Position numbers and translations under genes: made by a program
The notes under the pieces: generated by a model
The model's database searches: none
Seen by the model: only the letters and a program-made list of their open reading frames with translations
Told to the model about the DNA's origin: nothing
From: an uncultured Oscillospiraceae bacterium
GTDB lineage: Bacteria > Bacillota > Clostridia > Oscillospirales > Ruminococcaceae
NCBI GenBank assembly: GCA_934539585.1
Contig: CAKTCT010000008.1
Coordinates: 1 to 64,000 of the forward strand
Direction: 5' to 3'
Length of the DNA: 64,000 nucleotides
Shown: piece after piece, positions 13,900 through 22,356 of the stretch
Numbering within the stretch: the stretch's first letter is position 1
How the letters are laid out: each line of letters starts with the position of its first letter

Positions 13900-14568
13900 T
13901 TGTACCAGTATGAATTGCATTGCCACACCGCAGGTGTCAGCAAATGCGCCCATGCTTCGCCTGAGGAAGGCGCGCAAATTTACATTGAGGCCGGATATTC
14001 CGGTGTGGTCGTTACCAACCACTTCAACAAATACACCTTCGAGGATCTGCCGGAAGGAACTACCTGGGATCAGGTCATCGACCACTACCTCAGCGGCTGG
14101 CAGCGGTTCCGGGACGCCGCCGGAGACCGGATCACCGTGCTCCTGGGCATGGAGATCCGCTTTGACCAAAATGAAGACGACTATCTGGTTTATGGCCTTA
14201 CTGAGGACTTTCTCCGGGGGCATCCGGAGATTATTGACATGACCATCGGCGAGTTTTCCCCTTTGGCACGGCAGGAGGGGATGCTGCTTTATCAGGCTCA
14301 CCCTTTCCGAAACGGCATGACGGTGACGGATCCCAGTCTCCTGGACGGCATCGAGACCTACAACGGGAACCTCAGTCACGACTCCCGCAACGACATTGCC
14401 ATGATGTGGGCGGAAAAACACGGCCTACTCCAGTCCAGCGGCTCGGACTTCCACGACCCCGGTCTCCGTTATCGACCCCAGAGCGGCATTCTGACCCGGG
14501 AACCCATTCGCAGTCAGGAGGAGCTTCTGGCGGCGCTCCGCGGCGGGCCGCTGCTGATCCGGAAATGA
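13900..14568 (+). CDS. PHP-domain metal-dependent phosphoesterase
   Basis: 222 residues starting MYQYELHCHTAGVSKCAHA, with the HxH metal motif directly at the N-terminus as usual in this family. Other ligand regions are VVVTNHFN (about 38), LLGMEIRF (about 83), YQAHPFR (about 125) and SSGSDFHD (near 185). TTG 13900 is preferred over GTG 13891 because the AAGGAG at 13884-13889 is 10 nt from the TTG but only 1-2 nt from the GTG. It is a monocistronic gene with its own promoter and terminator. Substrate unknown; paralogous in fold to 5022-5717. Confidence 0.82.
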   Translation: MYQYELHCHTAGVSKCAHASPEEGAQIYIEAGYSGVVVTNHFNKYTFEDLPEGTTWDQVIDHYLSGWQRFRDAAGDRITVLLGMEIRFDQNEDDYLVYGLTEDFLRGHPEIIDMTIGEFSPLARQEGMLLYQAHPFRNGMTVTDPSLLDGIETYNGNLSHDSRNDIAMMWAEKHGLLQSSGSDFHDPGLRYRPQSGILTREPIRSQEELLAALRGGPLLIRK

Positions 14569-14570
14569 GA

Positions 14571-14613
14571 ACCGCGCGTCCCCGATGGTATTTCGGAGGG
14601 CGCGCGGTTTTTT
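14571..14613 (+). terminator. Intrinsic terminator of the PHP gene
   Basis: ACCGCGCG (14571-14578) with CGCGCGGT (14601-14608), then a run of T. Confidence 0.7.
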
Positions 14614-14669
14614 ATGGGTGCAGATTTAAGGAGATAGGCGGCTGTTTCGGCTGCGGGGCGGTTTGAATT

Positions 14670-14708
14670 GCGGGTCCTCTGGAGTTTCCGGAGGGCCCGC
14701 GCGGTTTT
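14670..14708. terminator. Second hairpin before the convergent CM-GNAT gene
   Basis: GCGGGTCCTC (from 14670) can pair with GGAGGGCCCGC (to 14700) with small bulges. It is followed on the plus strand by GCGGTTTTT. It probably insulates the convergent genes. Confidence 0.45.
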
Positions 14709-15490
14709 TACAGGTTCAGAAGATAGGTGATGAGGCAGCCGTTCCAGCCCCGGAAGGTCAGCTTCTGCTCCACGGTGAAGCCGGCGGATTCCAGGGACTT
14801 CTGGGAGGCGGTGTTGCCCTCCACCACCCAGGCCCGGAGCTGGGAAAAGCCCATGGCCGGGGCGTGCTCCCGGGCAAAGGCCAGAAGCTCGCCGCAGTAG
14901 CCGTTTCCCCAGCGGCTTTTGTCCAGAAAAACGGTGAGGGTGGCGGAGCCGGGGTGGTCCGGGTCCTTTTTCAGGGCGAAAACGCCCACCAGGCCGCCGC
15001 CGTCCCGGGTGGTGACGATGTAGGCGTGATTGCCTTCGGCGGTCAGCTCGTCGATGAGGTCCAGGGTCTGCTGGGGGGCGGTGTGGGCGTCAAAGCGCAT
15101 GAACCGAGCCACCTCCGGGTCGGAGGTCAGGGAGTAGACCGGGGGCAGGTCCTCCCGGCGCAGGGGCTCCAGGGTCAGCCGGGCCGTCTCCCAGCGTTCT
15201 GCCGCGGCGTGGGGGTCCTGGGGGTCGATGCCCAGGAGGGCCGCCTGATACTCCCGGCTCAGGGACATGAGGGTGCGGAAAAAGGCGTCGTCGTACCTGG
15301 CCATGGAGGGGGCCGCCCGCTGGCGGACGGCGTCCAGAATGGCCTCCTCCCGGGCGGGGACGAAGATTTCCATGCCGTGGGCGCCCTTATACTGGGCCAC
15401 CTGGCCGCAGAGCTTCATCCGCTCCTCAAAAAGGGTCTGCATTTCCCGGTTGATCCGGTCGATCTCCAAACGAATTTCATTCAGCTCCAT
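14708..15490 (-). CDS. Chorismate mutase (AroQ type) fused to a GNAT N-acetyltransferase
   Basis: Residues 1-87 are an AroQ chorismate mutase helix bundle. By alignment to the E. coli enzyme, R7, R24, K35, R47, E48, S78 and Q82 match the active-site R11, R28, K39, R51, E52, S84 and Q88, so the mutase site looks complete. Residues about 100-260 are a GNAT domain (ARLTLEPLRREDLPPVY at the start, the RWGNGYCGELLAFAREHAP acetyl-CoA loop, EGNTASQKSLESAGF). The mutase would convert chorismate to prephenate. The acetyltransferase substrate is unknown. The gene overlaps the upstream membrane-protein gene by 14 bp. No other aromatic-pathway gene is nearby. Confidence 0.85.
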   Translation of the reverse strand: MELNEIRLEIDRINREMQTLFEERMKLCGQVAQYKGAHGMEIFVPAREEAILDAVRQRAAPSMARYDDAFFRTLMSLSREYQAALLGIDPQDPHAAAERWETARLTLEPLRREDLPPVYSLTSDPEVARFMRFDAHTAPQQTLDLIDELTAEGNHAYIVTTRDGGGLVGVFALKKDPDHPGSATLTVFLDKSRWGNGYCGELLAFAREHAPAMGFSQLRAWVVEGNTASQKSLESAGFTVEQKLTFRGWNGCLITYLLNL

Positions 15491-16349
15491 GGGGGTCCTC
15501 CTGGGGGTCTTCGGTCTTGGGGGAGCGGCGGTAACACAGGTCCTGGATGCGCTCCGCTTCCTTTACATAGAAGGTGGTGCCGCCGGCGTCGATGATGTAG
15601 TCGCACCGCTCCACGGCGCTGCGGCCGGCTCCGGTGAGCTGGTCCATCTGGGCTAGCTTCCACAGGGCGGTGATGCGGCTCAGGGTGAAGGTGGCGCAGT
15701 CGAACAGGTTCTCATAAAGCTCCCGGGCCCGGGTGATGTTCTTCCGGTGGAAGGCCAGGACCCCGTCGATGACCGAAAGGAGCTGGCGGCCGTTTCCGGC
15801 CAGGGGGGATTTTTCCTTGGCGGCAGTGGTGATTTTCTTCACCTTTTCCCGGACCTCGACGATGCGGTCGAAGTTTCCTTCCATTTCCAGGCAGTTGACC
15901 AGGAGGTTGTAGTACTGGAGAATCTGGACGGAGGTGTCCTTGGGCTTCTGCATGGCGTTCAGTTCCGTCATGGCCCCCTGCCAGTCGCCCTGGTAGTACC
16001 GGGCCTTGGCGATGTTCAGGGTGTAGACCGGGGATTTCCAGCCGCCGTCCCGGATGGTCCGGAAAACGGTCTCGAACTTCACGGGGTCGCAGTCCCGGTT
16101 GAGGACGGCGTTGACCTGGTTCAGCTTGTAGCTCCGGAGCACCCGGATCAGGTAGTTGGCGAACAGGGCCCCGGCGGCGGTGAGAATCCCGTTGAACAGG
16201 GTGATACGGCCGGAAATGCCCAGCCAGAGGAACAGGCTCGCCAGGGGGATCGTAAGGACGTGGAGCACCCAGGTCAGGATCACGTCCCGGCGGTACTCCC
16301 GGACCACGGCGGCAGCCGGGACGGTTTTATAGGACTTTTTCGGTTTCAT
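15477..16349 (-). CDS. Membrane-anchored hypothetical protein with helical repeat domain
   Basis: 290 residues. A basic N-terminus is followed by two membrane segments (about residues 24-45 and 51-70: VILTWVLHVLTIPLASLFLW, LFNGILTAAGALFANYLI). A long cytoplasmic alpha-helical region follows that looks like TPR-type repeats (YTLNIAKARYYQGDWQGAMTEL; ILQYYNLLVNCLEMEGNFDR; GVLAFHRKNITRARELYENL). No catalytic motif is visible. The repeats suggest a scaffold for protein contacts. It is translationally coupled to the CM-GNAT gene downstream. I do not recognise a named family. Confidence 0.7.
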   Translation of the reverse strand: MKPKKSYKTVPAAAVVREYRRDVILTWVLHVLTIPLASLFLWLGISGRITLFNGILTAAGALFANYLIRVLRSYKLNQVNAVLNRDCDPVKFETVFRTIRDGGWKSPVYTLNIAKARYYQGDWQGAMTELNAMQKPKDTSVQILQYYNLLVNCLEMEGNFDRIVEVREKVKKITTAAKEKSPLAGNGRQLLSVIDGVLAFHRKNITRARELYENLFDCATFTLSRITALWKLAQMDQLTGAGRSAVERCDYIIDAGGTTFYVKEAERIQDLCYRRSPKTEDPQEDPHGAE

Positions 16350-16447
16350 CAGATGCGGCTCCTTCCGGACAAGTTGCTTTTATTGTAGCACGCCCCCGGG
16401 GGAAAAGCAAGAAAACAAAATCTGAACGATTGCAATACTACGGTTTT

Positions 16448-16645
16448 TTACTCCTCCTGCTGGCCGATTTCCAGGTTGTCCATGGCAAATTCTACGGACA
16501 TGACCAGGAGTTCATTGCGGGTGCGGCCGGTAATTTGTGCAACTTTGTCAAGCTGGCGGACAAGATGGTCCGGCAATCTAGCGGAAACGACGGTGGTTTT
16601 TCCGTAGGGGGATTTTTTCGGGTTGACAACGAATTTTTTATCCAT
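16448..16645 (-). CDS. Ribbon-helix-helix DNA-binding protein
   Basis: A 65-residue Arc/CopG-type protein. A basic lead (MDKKFVVNPKKSPYGKTT) precedes the beta-strand VVSARLPDHLVRQLDKVA and the helix pair ITGRTRNELLVMSVEFAMDNL. Such proteins act as dimeric repressors, often autoregulatory or as antitoxins. No toxin-like partner is encoded on either side. GAGGTG precedes the ATG, and upstream a GTAG/CTAC inverted repeat (about 16680-16697) overlaps the probable -10 (TATAAC on the minus strand), a possible operator. Confidence 0.78.
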   Translation of the reverse strand: MDKKFVVNPKKSPYGKTTVVSARLPDHLVRQLDKVAQITGRTRNELLVMSVEFAMDNLEIGQQEE

Positions 16646-16835
16646 GAAATCACCTCGTAATCATTGTAACTGCATTTTTGTAGTTATAATAGACTACATA
16701 GGTTGACCAACCGGATACGGAATATTCCGTTCTTGTCCGCCTGGGACGGTGTGTAAAGGAAAGACGTTGTTGGGTTATGGACAAAACGGAAGAAGGGCGT
16801 TTTTATTCCACTGCCGGGTTCTGCGGAGGCGTCAA

Positions 16836-16863
16836 TTGAATTTTTGGGTGCTTGTACTATAAT
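16836..16863 (+). promoter_or_regulatory. Promoter of the surface-protein gene
   Basis: TTGAAT (16836-16841), 16-nt spacer, TATAAT (16858-16863). Confidence 0.6.
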
Positions 16864-16937
16864 ATAACGCGGGAAATTGGCACTTTTGCCTAGAATTTCC
16901 CTTCTGACTTTCGAATATCCTCTCGGGAGGCTTCATT

Positions 16938-19900
16938 ATGAGGCAGTATGAGATACAAAATATTGAAAAATACATCGCGGCCCACCGGAAAAAGCGGCGG
17001 TGGCTCCGGGCCATGACCTGCCTGGCGGCAGTGGTGGTCTTTGCGACGACGTATGCCATGATGCTCCCCGCCCTGACCCGGGAAATCGTATGTCCCCTGC
17101 CGGAACACGTCCACGCCGAGGAGTGCTACACCCGGATCGAGGACCCGGATTCCGGCGAGACCGTCCAGGTGCTGACCTGCGGCATGGAGGAGCACACCCA
17201 CACCGAGGAATGTTTCGCCGATGCGGAGGACCCGCCGGCCAGTCAGCCGGAGGAAACGCCCTTTGCGGCGGAACGGGCGTCCGGGAGCCTGGAAGTTTCC
17301 CTGCTCTATGAGGACGAGAGCACCCAGGAGGCGCACCCCGATGGCTGGACCTACTGGACCCACGAGCCCATGGAGGGCTATCTCCGGCTGGAGCCCTCCA
17401 ATCTGGACACGGACCTGACCGATGTGACCGTCACCCTTTCCATGCCCAAGGAATACGTGGAAAAGGACTCCATCCAGATTCCCGAGTTTTCCACCAATTC
17501 CGAGATCACCCGGTATGAGATCCTGCCGGTGGAGGAGGACGGGGAGAACTACCGCATCTCCATCCACTTTACGGCTTACGACAAGACCCAGACCCTGGTG
17601 CTGCCCTTCCTTCTCAGCTTCCGGGACGACGTGGTCCCGGACAACTATGTGCTGCCGGTGACGGCGGCGGTTTCCGGCGGAAGCGCCACGGAGCCCAATC
17701 TGTATAAGCCCAGGTACAAGCCCTGGGGTATCCAGAAGTTTGTAAACTCCAACCGCCTGAATGTTTTCGGAAATGACGGCGCAGAGGTGGTGGTCACGCC
17801 TGAGGAGGAGGGCGGCAACCCCTATCTGAGCGACCGGACTTACGTGGATTTTGCCTTTATCGTCAATGAGTATACCAACGCCCAGTGCAATTTGAGCAAT
17901 TACCGGGACGCCTGCTCCGTCACCCTCACCGACCCTCTGCCGGAATATACGGATAAGGACGGCGCGACCCATCTTGCCGTCTTTGACGCCGATGCGAACC
18001 CCGGCTGGACCCTCAGCGAGGACGGAAAATCGGTATCCAGGACCTACACCGGGGAGCACTCCGCGGAGATTTTGCAGCAGATTTACGACGATCAGCTCCA
18101 TCTCCGCTTCCCGGGGCTGGCCTTTGACACGCTGGAGGACGGGACCCTGGCGGCGGACCTGGTCAATACCGTTTCCCTGACGGCGGTGCCCAGCGGTGAG
18201 GCCCAGGGGGAGACCCATCCCACTGCGGAGGACCCCCTTCAGTTCCGGCTGACCAACGATCCCAGCGCCCGGGGACAGTTTACCAAGGGCGCGCTCAAGG
18301 ACGACATCTATGATGTGGACGTCTATAAGACCAATCCCTATCCCTGGAGCCTGGCTCTGTCCAACGAGAAGTTCCAGCCCCTGCGGCATATCCGCATCCA
18401 GGACCGGAAGATCGTGGAGGACGGCCAGGTGGTCCTGGAGGGCCTGGACGAAGCGCTGAAATTTGTCCGGCTGGAGTCCAATCAGGGCGGCTCCGTCCTG
18501 CCGGAGGGCAGGACCTTCGCGGACATTGTGGACAAGGTCGCGGCCTATTACACCGATGGGACCACCGAGGAACTGCCGGTGGATTCCGTGGACGATTCCG
18601 GCAATTTTACCGTGACCTTTGACGAGGATAAGGTTTGCGACGGGTATGAGATCGTTTTTGCCGACGATTATGAGATGGAGAGCGGCGGAAAGGCGGCCTT
18701 CACCGCCTATACCGTCTATCGGGACCCGGAGAACACCCATGTTCCCCAGGGACAGGAGAAGGTTATGTACACCAATACCGCCCGGTCGGAGAACAGCTAC
18801 CAGGTGGGGGAGGAGACGGTGACGGTCTGCCTCAAGGCAGGACACTTCTACAATATGTTCCCCAGCACGGAAAAGCTCAGCGTGCAGAAGTTGACCCTCT
18901 ACAACGGGAACGGAACGCTGCTGGGCCGGGGCGGCAACCACATCGGGGATTACTATCTCTATGAGATCGACCTCACCGGCTCGCTGCTGGAGCCCGACAT
19001 CAAGGAGTACCAGGACCTCCGGATCGTGGACCTTCTGCCGGACGGCATTGTTTACGATTCCATTTATATTACTCAGGGAGTTGACGGCTATCCGATTCTG
19101 GACGGGGGCAGCTCCTATCAGCCGGAGATCATTGAGGACTATCACAATTCCGGGCGGACGGCGCTGCTCTTCCACCTTAATGTGGAAAATCTGCAGTACG
19201 TTCTGGCAAATGCCCACCTGGCGAAGGTATATTTTTGGGTGAAAATCGACGAAAGCGCCCGGTCCGGGACCAACACCAACTACGTCTATGTGGTGGGGGA
19301 CAACCTGGACGATTACCAGGGTTCTGTCGGCGGGACGGCGGACATCTACGACCTGAACAACAACGGCCGGACCGACGATACGATCGCCTGGAGTTCTTCC
19401 GACGCCAACGTGATCGCCGGGGAATCCACCTACGCGGAGAAGTTCATCGCTCCGGCGGGGTCGGACAACTGGAACAAGCACGGCTTGTCCATGAAGGCCG
19501 GGACGGAGTTTGACTATCTTCTGAAAATCACCAACGAGACCGCCGCCCAGTACACCGGCGTGACCCTCTGCGACGTTCTGCCCCGGATCGGGGACCAGAA
19601 CATCTTCGCCACCGAGGCCCGGAGCTCGGAATTCCGGGTCCAGCTCCGAGGGGCCATTGTGCCGCCGGAGGGGTATACCGTCCTGTACACCACCAGCACG
19701 GAGGTCTACGGGAAGTCTATGGCGGAGCTGGCGGCAGACGCGGTCCTGTGGACGGATACCGTTGAGGATTACTCCCAGGTCACGGCCTTTCAGGTCGCGG
19801 CGGCGGAGGGGACCGTCCTGGGCGGGAAATCCAGCGTGGAGGTGCGGGTCCCGGCCAAGGCTCCCGACAGCTTTGACCAGACGTCCATGGACCTGCTCCA

Positions 19901-20470
19901 CGGCAAGACCGACTCCGACGGGAGCACCGGCACGGCTTCTTACCTGCAGGCGGCGAACTTCTTCGGGTTCCTGGCCAAGGACCTTCCGGCGCCCAAGGAG
20001 TCCAACGACGTCTGGGTCCGGGTGCCCTTTGCGGGGTTCCAGGTGAAAAAGGTGGACGCCGCCACCGGCGAAGGGTCCCCGGCGCGGGATTCACCCTGAC
20101 CGACGAGGCGGGCAATGTGATCGCCGATGCCGTCAGCGACGGGCAGGGGATGCTGGCCTTCCGGGAGCTCATCGAGGGGATATACACCCTGACGGAGACC
20201 CAGGTCCCGGAGGGGTATGTGGACGGCCATGTCTCCCTGACCGTGACCATCACCCAGAATCCGGTCACGATGGAGTACACCGTATCCTTCAGCGGAGAAT
20301 GTCCCGGGGCCGGGACCGCCGCCGACCCGCTGCGCATCGCGAACCACGCCAACTACCGCCTTCCCAACACCGGCGGCAGCGGCGCGGGGAGAATCTATGC
20401 CTTGGGCGGAGGGCTGGCGCTCTTTGCGGGGGCTGCGTGGATTTGGCGGAGACGTGGGTTGAAAGGCTGA
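16938..20470 (+). pseudogene. LPXTG-anchored surface protein with Cna/SpaA-type end, frameshifted before the anchor
   Basis: From ATG 16938 a frame of 1,053 residues runs to 20099. It has a basic N-terminus and a membrane/signal segment (RAMTCLAAVVVFATTYAMMLP). His/Cys-rich repeats follow (EEHTHTEECF type, common at the N-terminus of clostridial surface proteins). A long beta-rich adhesin-like region then ends in GFQVKKVDAATGEG, the opening of a SpaA/Cna-B domain. The rest of that domain (GFTLTDEAGNVI, GIYTLTETQVPEGY), the sortase signal LPNTG, a hydrophobic span and the tail RRRGLKG are in another frame (to 20470). One extra C in the four-C run at 20077-20080 restores a protein of about 1,177 residues. 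As written, the product would be secreted but not wall-anchored. No sortase gene is in the window. Confidence 0.82.
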
Positions 20471-20536
20471 TTGAAAAAGAGTGAACGGAGTCCCCTATAC
20501 TGCAATACACGATAATATGAGAAACCTTCCATTGTC

Positions 20537-20565
20537 TTGACAAGAATGGCAGAAACTGATATAAT
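20537..20565 (+). promoter_or_regulatory. Promoter of the zinc-ribbon membrane protein
   Basis: TTGACA (20537-20542), 17-nt spacer, TATAAT (20560-20565): exact consensus. Confidence 0.75.
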
Positions 20566-20591
20566 ACAAATAAAAATGGAGGGAGATTTTC

Positions 20592-20960
20592 ATGAAAACA
20601 TGTGCACATTGTGGGAAGGAATACGATGAAACTGCAATTGTGGATAAGGCGGTCTGTTCTTCCTGCGGCAAACCGCTTCCAGAATCGCGAACTTGCCCTG
20701 AAGCATTGCGGCTGTGTACTTGTGCCGGCGTGATTTGGGGGTTATCCTTGGGATTAGCGGTTGTAATGCTGCTGCTGTTCGGGATTTCGCTGGATGATTG
20801 GGGAAGACTTGCGTTTAGCCTTCGCGGCCTGTTAACCGGCGTCTTTTTTGCTGTCATTTCAGCGGGCACGGGTTATTGCATCAAAGCCCTCTTTCGCGGC
20901 CTTGCTGTAATCGTGGAAACGAATTATCGCAACTTGTGTTTAAAAGAGAACAATGAATAA
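20592..20960 (+). CDS. Zinc-ribbon membrane protein
   Basis: 122 residues. The N-terminal zinc ribbon has two CxxC pairs (CAHCGKEYDE at 4-13, CSSCGKPLPE at 22-31). Two hydrophobic segments follow (about 45-65 and 78-98), then a short charged tail. Strong promoter, GGAGGGAG ahead of the ATG, and its own terminator make it a monocistronic, probably well-expressed gene. Lower GC than its neighbours. Function unknown; zinc-ribbon plus membrane proteins of this size are common in Clostridia without assigned roles. Confidence 0.7.
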   Translation: MKTCAHCGKEYDETAIVDKAVCSSCGKPLPESRTCPEALRLCTCAGVIWGLSLGLAVVMLLLFGISLDDWGRLAFSLRGLLTGVFFAVISAGTGYCIKALFRGLAVIVETNYRNLCLKENNE

Positions 20961-20966
20961 AAACTG

Positions 20967-21001
20967 CAAACCCCCGGCTTCCCAAACGGAAACCGGGGGT
21001 C
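20967..21001 (+). terminator. Intrinsic terminator
   Basis: ACCCCCGG and GGTTTCCG segments form a strong stem (AACCCCCGGCTTCC with GGAAACCGGGGGT) directly after the stop of the preceding gene. The following T-run is weak. Confidence 0.6.
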
Positions 21002-21029
21002 CTTCATTCGTTAAATTTTTTCGCAGCCC

Positions 21030-21058
21030 TTGCCCTGGGGGGAAAGTTCGTGTATGAT
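21030..21058 (+). promoter_or_regulatory. Promoter of the 113-residue zinc-ribbon protein
   Basis: TTGCCC (21030-21035), 17-nt spacer, TATGAT (21053-21058). Confidence 0.55.
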
Positions 21059-21102
21059 AGAAGGAGAAAACGCAAATACTGGACAAAAGGAGTGGTTGAA
21101 CC

Positions 21103-21444
21103 ATGAAATGCGCCTATTGCGGCAAACGATTCTCCGGGGACGAACCCTATTGCAGCGACCGCTGCCGGAAACAGGGCCAGGCGGCCGCTCGGCTGGCCAG
21201 CAAGACCCGGATTCCCTTCTGGATTCTGGCGGCGGGAGCCGGGATTACGGCGCTGGTGGGGATCGTCTTCTTCATCGCCGGGGCTCCGGACCAGGGATTC
21301 CTGGCCCTGGGGGCGGCGGCCGTGGCCCTGGGCCTTGCTCTGGTGGCCTTTCCCCGGGGGCGGCGGAGCGGCAGCGCGGCCGGGCAGATTCTCGGGGGCG
21401 TGCTGTTCGCCCTGGGGGTCATCTGCGTGCTGCTCTGGCGCTGA
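21103..21444 (+). CDS. Small zinc-ribbon protein with three membrane helices
   Basis: 113 residues. A zinc-binding head (CAYCGKRFSGDEPYCSDRC, cysteines at 3, 6, 17, 21) is followed by three hydrophobic segments (PFWILAAGAGITALVGIVFF; FLALGAAAVALGLALVAF; ILGGVLFALGVICVLLW). It is similar in plan, but not in sequence, to the protein at 20592. Its stop codon abuts the stop of the convergent gene 21445-22089. Function unknown. Confidence 0.68.
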   Translation: MKCAYCGKRFSGDEPYCSDRCRKQGQAAARLASKTRIPFWILAAGAGITALVGIVFFIAGAPDQGFLALGAAAVALGLALVAFPRGRRSGSAAGQILGGVLFALGVICVLLWR

Positions 21445-22089
21445 TCAGTCCTTGTCCTCGAAAAGCTCCGTCAGGACCCGGGGGCCGTACTCCCGAGTGC
21501 CCAGGCCCGCGATCTGCCGGGTCAGGTTGCCGTTTAAGATGTTCCGGGGCTCCGCCCGGAGGAAGATGGAGATGCAGAGCAGCTCGTCCTTGATCTGCCG
21601 CCGCCGCAGGAGCCGCTCCTTGAGCATCCGGTAGGCCCGGTAGCCTCCCGAGGCGTTCAGGGAGGTGAACTCGATGTAGTGCTCAATGTCGCAGAGCTCG
21701 GCGCTGACGGTGCGCAGCTCCTCGATGAGGGCCTGTTTGCGCTCCAGAAGGTCCTCGTAATAGTGCTTGAATTCGTCCGCCTTGGCCAGCCACTGGTCCA
21801 GAAAGGCGGCTTTTTCTTTTTTCTCCGCCTCCTCCTGGGCCTTGGCGGGGTCTTTGGCCCGGGATTTTTTGGCCGGCTCCTCCTGGGGGGCCTCCGGGGC
21901 CTTCCACGCCTGGACGGACCAGCCGCCCCGGTCCTTGGGTTTGATCATGTTGGCCAGGATGTTGTTGGCCTTGGTCTGGGTGAGGACGGTGGCGGCCAGG
22001 GGGTCGGCCACCCGGATCCAGTGGCTGCCGTCGTTGATGCTGAAAAATCCGCCGTCCTGGTGGGCGAGAACGAATTGCTTCTCGGGCAT
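21445..22089 (-). CDS. Hypothetical coiled-coil protein
   Basis: 214 residues. The N-terminal domain of about 60 residues (FVLAHQDGGFFSINDGSHWIRVADPLAATVLTQTKAN) is followed by a charged Ala/Lys/Glu linker (about 66-95) and a long coiled coil (about 96-165). It ends in a basic helical region. There is no membrane segment or signal peptide. No family recognised. The ATG has only a modest upstream SD. It could be a structural or cell-cycle-associated cytoplasmic protein, but that is a guess from its shape alone. Confidence 0.65.
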   Translation of the reverse strand: MPEKQFVLAHQDGGFFSINDGSHWIRVADPLAATVLTQTKANNILANMIKPKDRGGWSVQAWKAPEAPQEEPAKKSRAKDPAKAQEEAEKKEKAAFLDQWLAKADEFKHYYEDLLERKQALIEELRTVSAELCDIEHYIEFTSLNASGGYRAYRMLKERLLRRRQIKDELLCISIFLRAEPRNILNGNLTRQIAGLGTREYGPRVLTELFEDKD

Positions 22090-22275
22090 GTTCGGTTACT
22101 CCTTTGCGGTCGTGTGGTCGGGTCCGGCCATGCGGACACTGTTATTTTTATTATACCACACCTTGGGGATTTTTACAATTTTTCTGCGGGAGGAAAAAGC
22201 GCGTGCAAAAAATGCCGGGCTTTTTCCGGAAAAATTCAGCATTTTGGAAAAAATTGAAAAATTGTGACTTTTTTA

Positions 22276-22304
22276 TTGAATTTTTGCCGAAAATGGTGTA
22301 TAGT
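22276..22304 (+). promoter_or_regulatory. Promoter of the NhaC-type antiporter gene
   Basis: TTGAAT (22276-22281), 17-nt spacer, TATAGT (22299-22304). The leader is about 45 nt, too short for a riboswitch. Confidence 0.6.
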
Positions 22305-22356
22305 GGTTTCATAAACTTTTCCGCTTTATCAATTCATAACGTAAAAGAGGGGTTTT

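Noticed and set aside
16448..16645. Ribbon-helix-helix protein as antitoxin of a type II pair
   Set aside because: No toxin-sized partner gene lies adjacent on either side, so it is better left as a stand-alone regulator.
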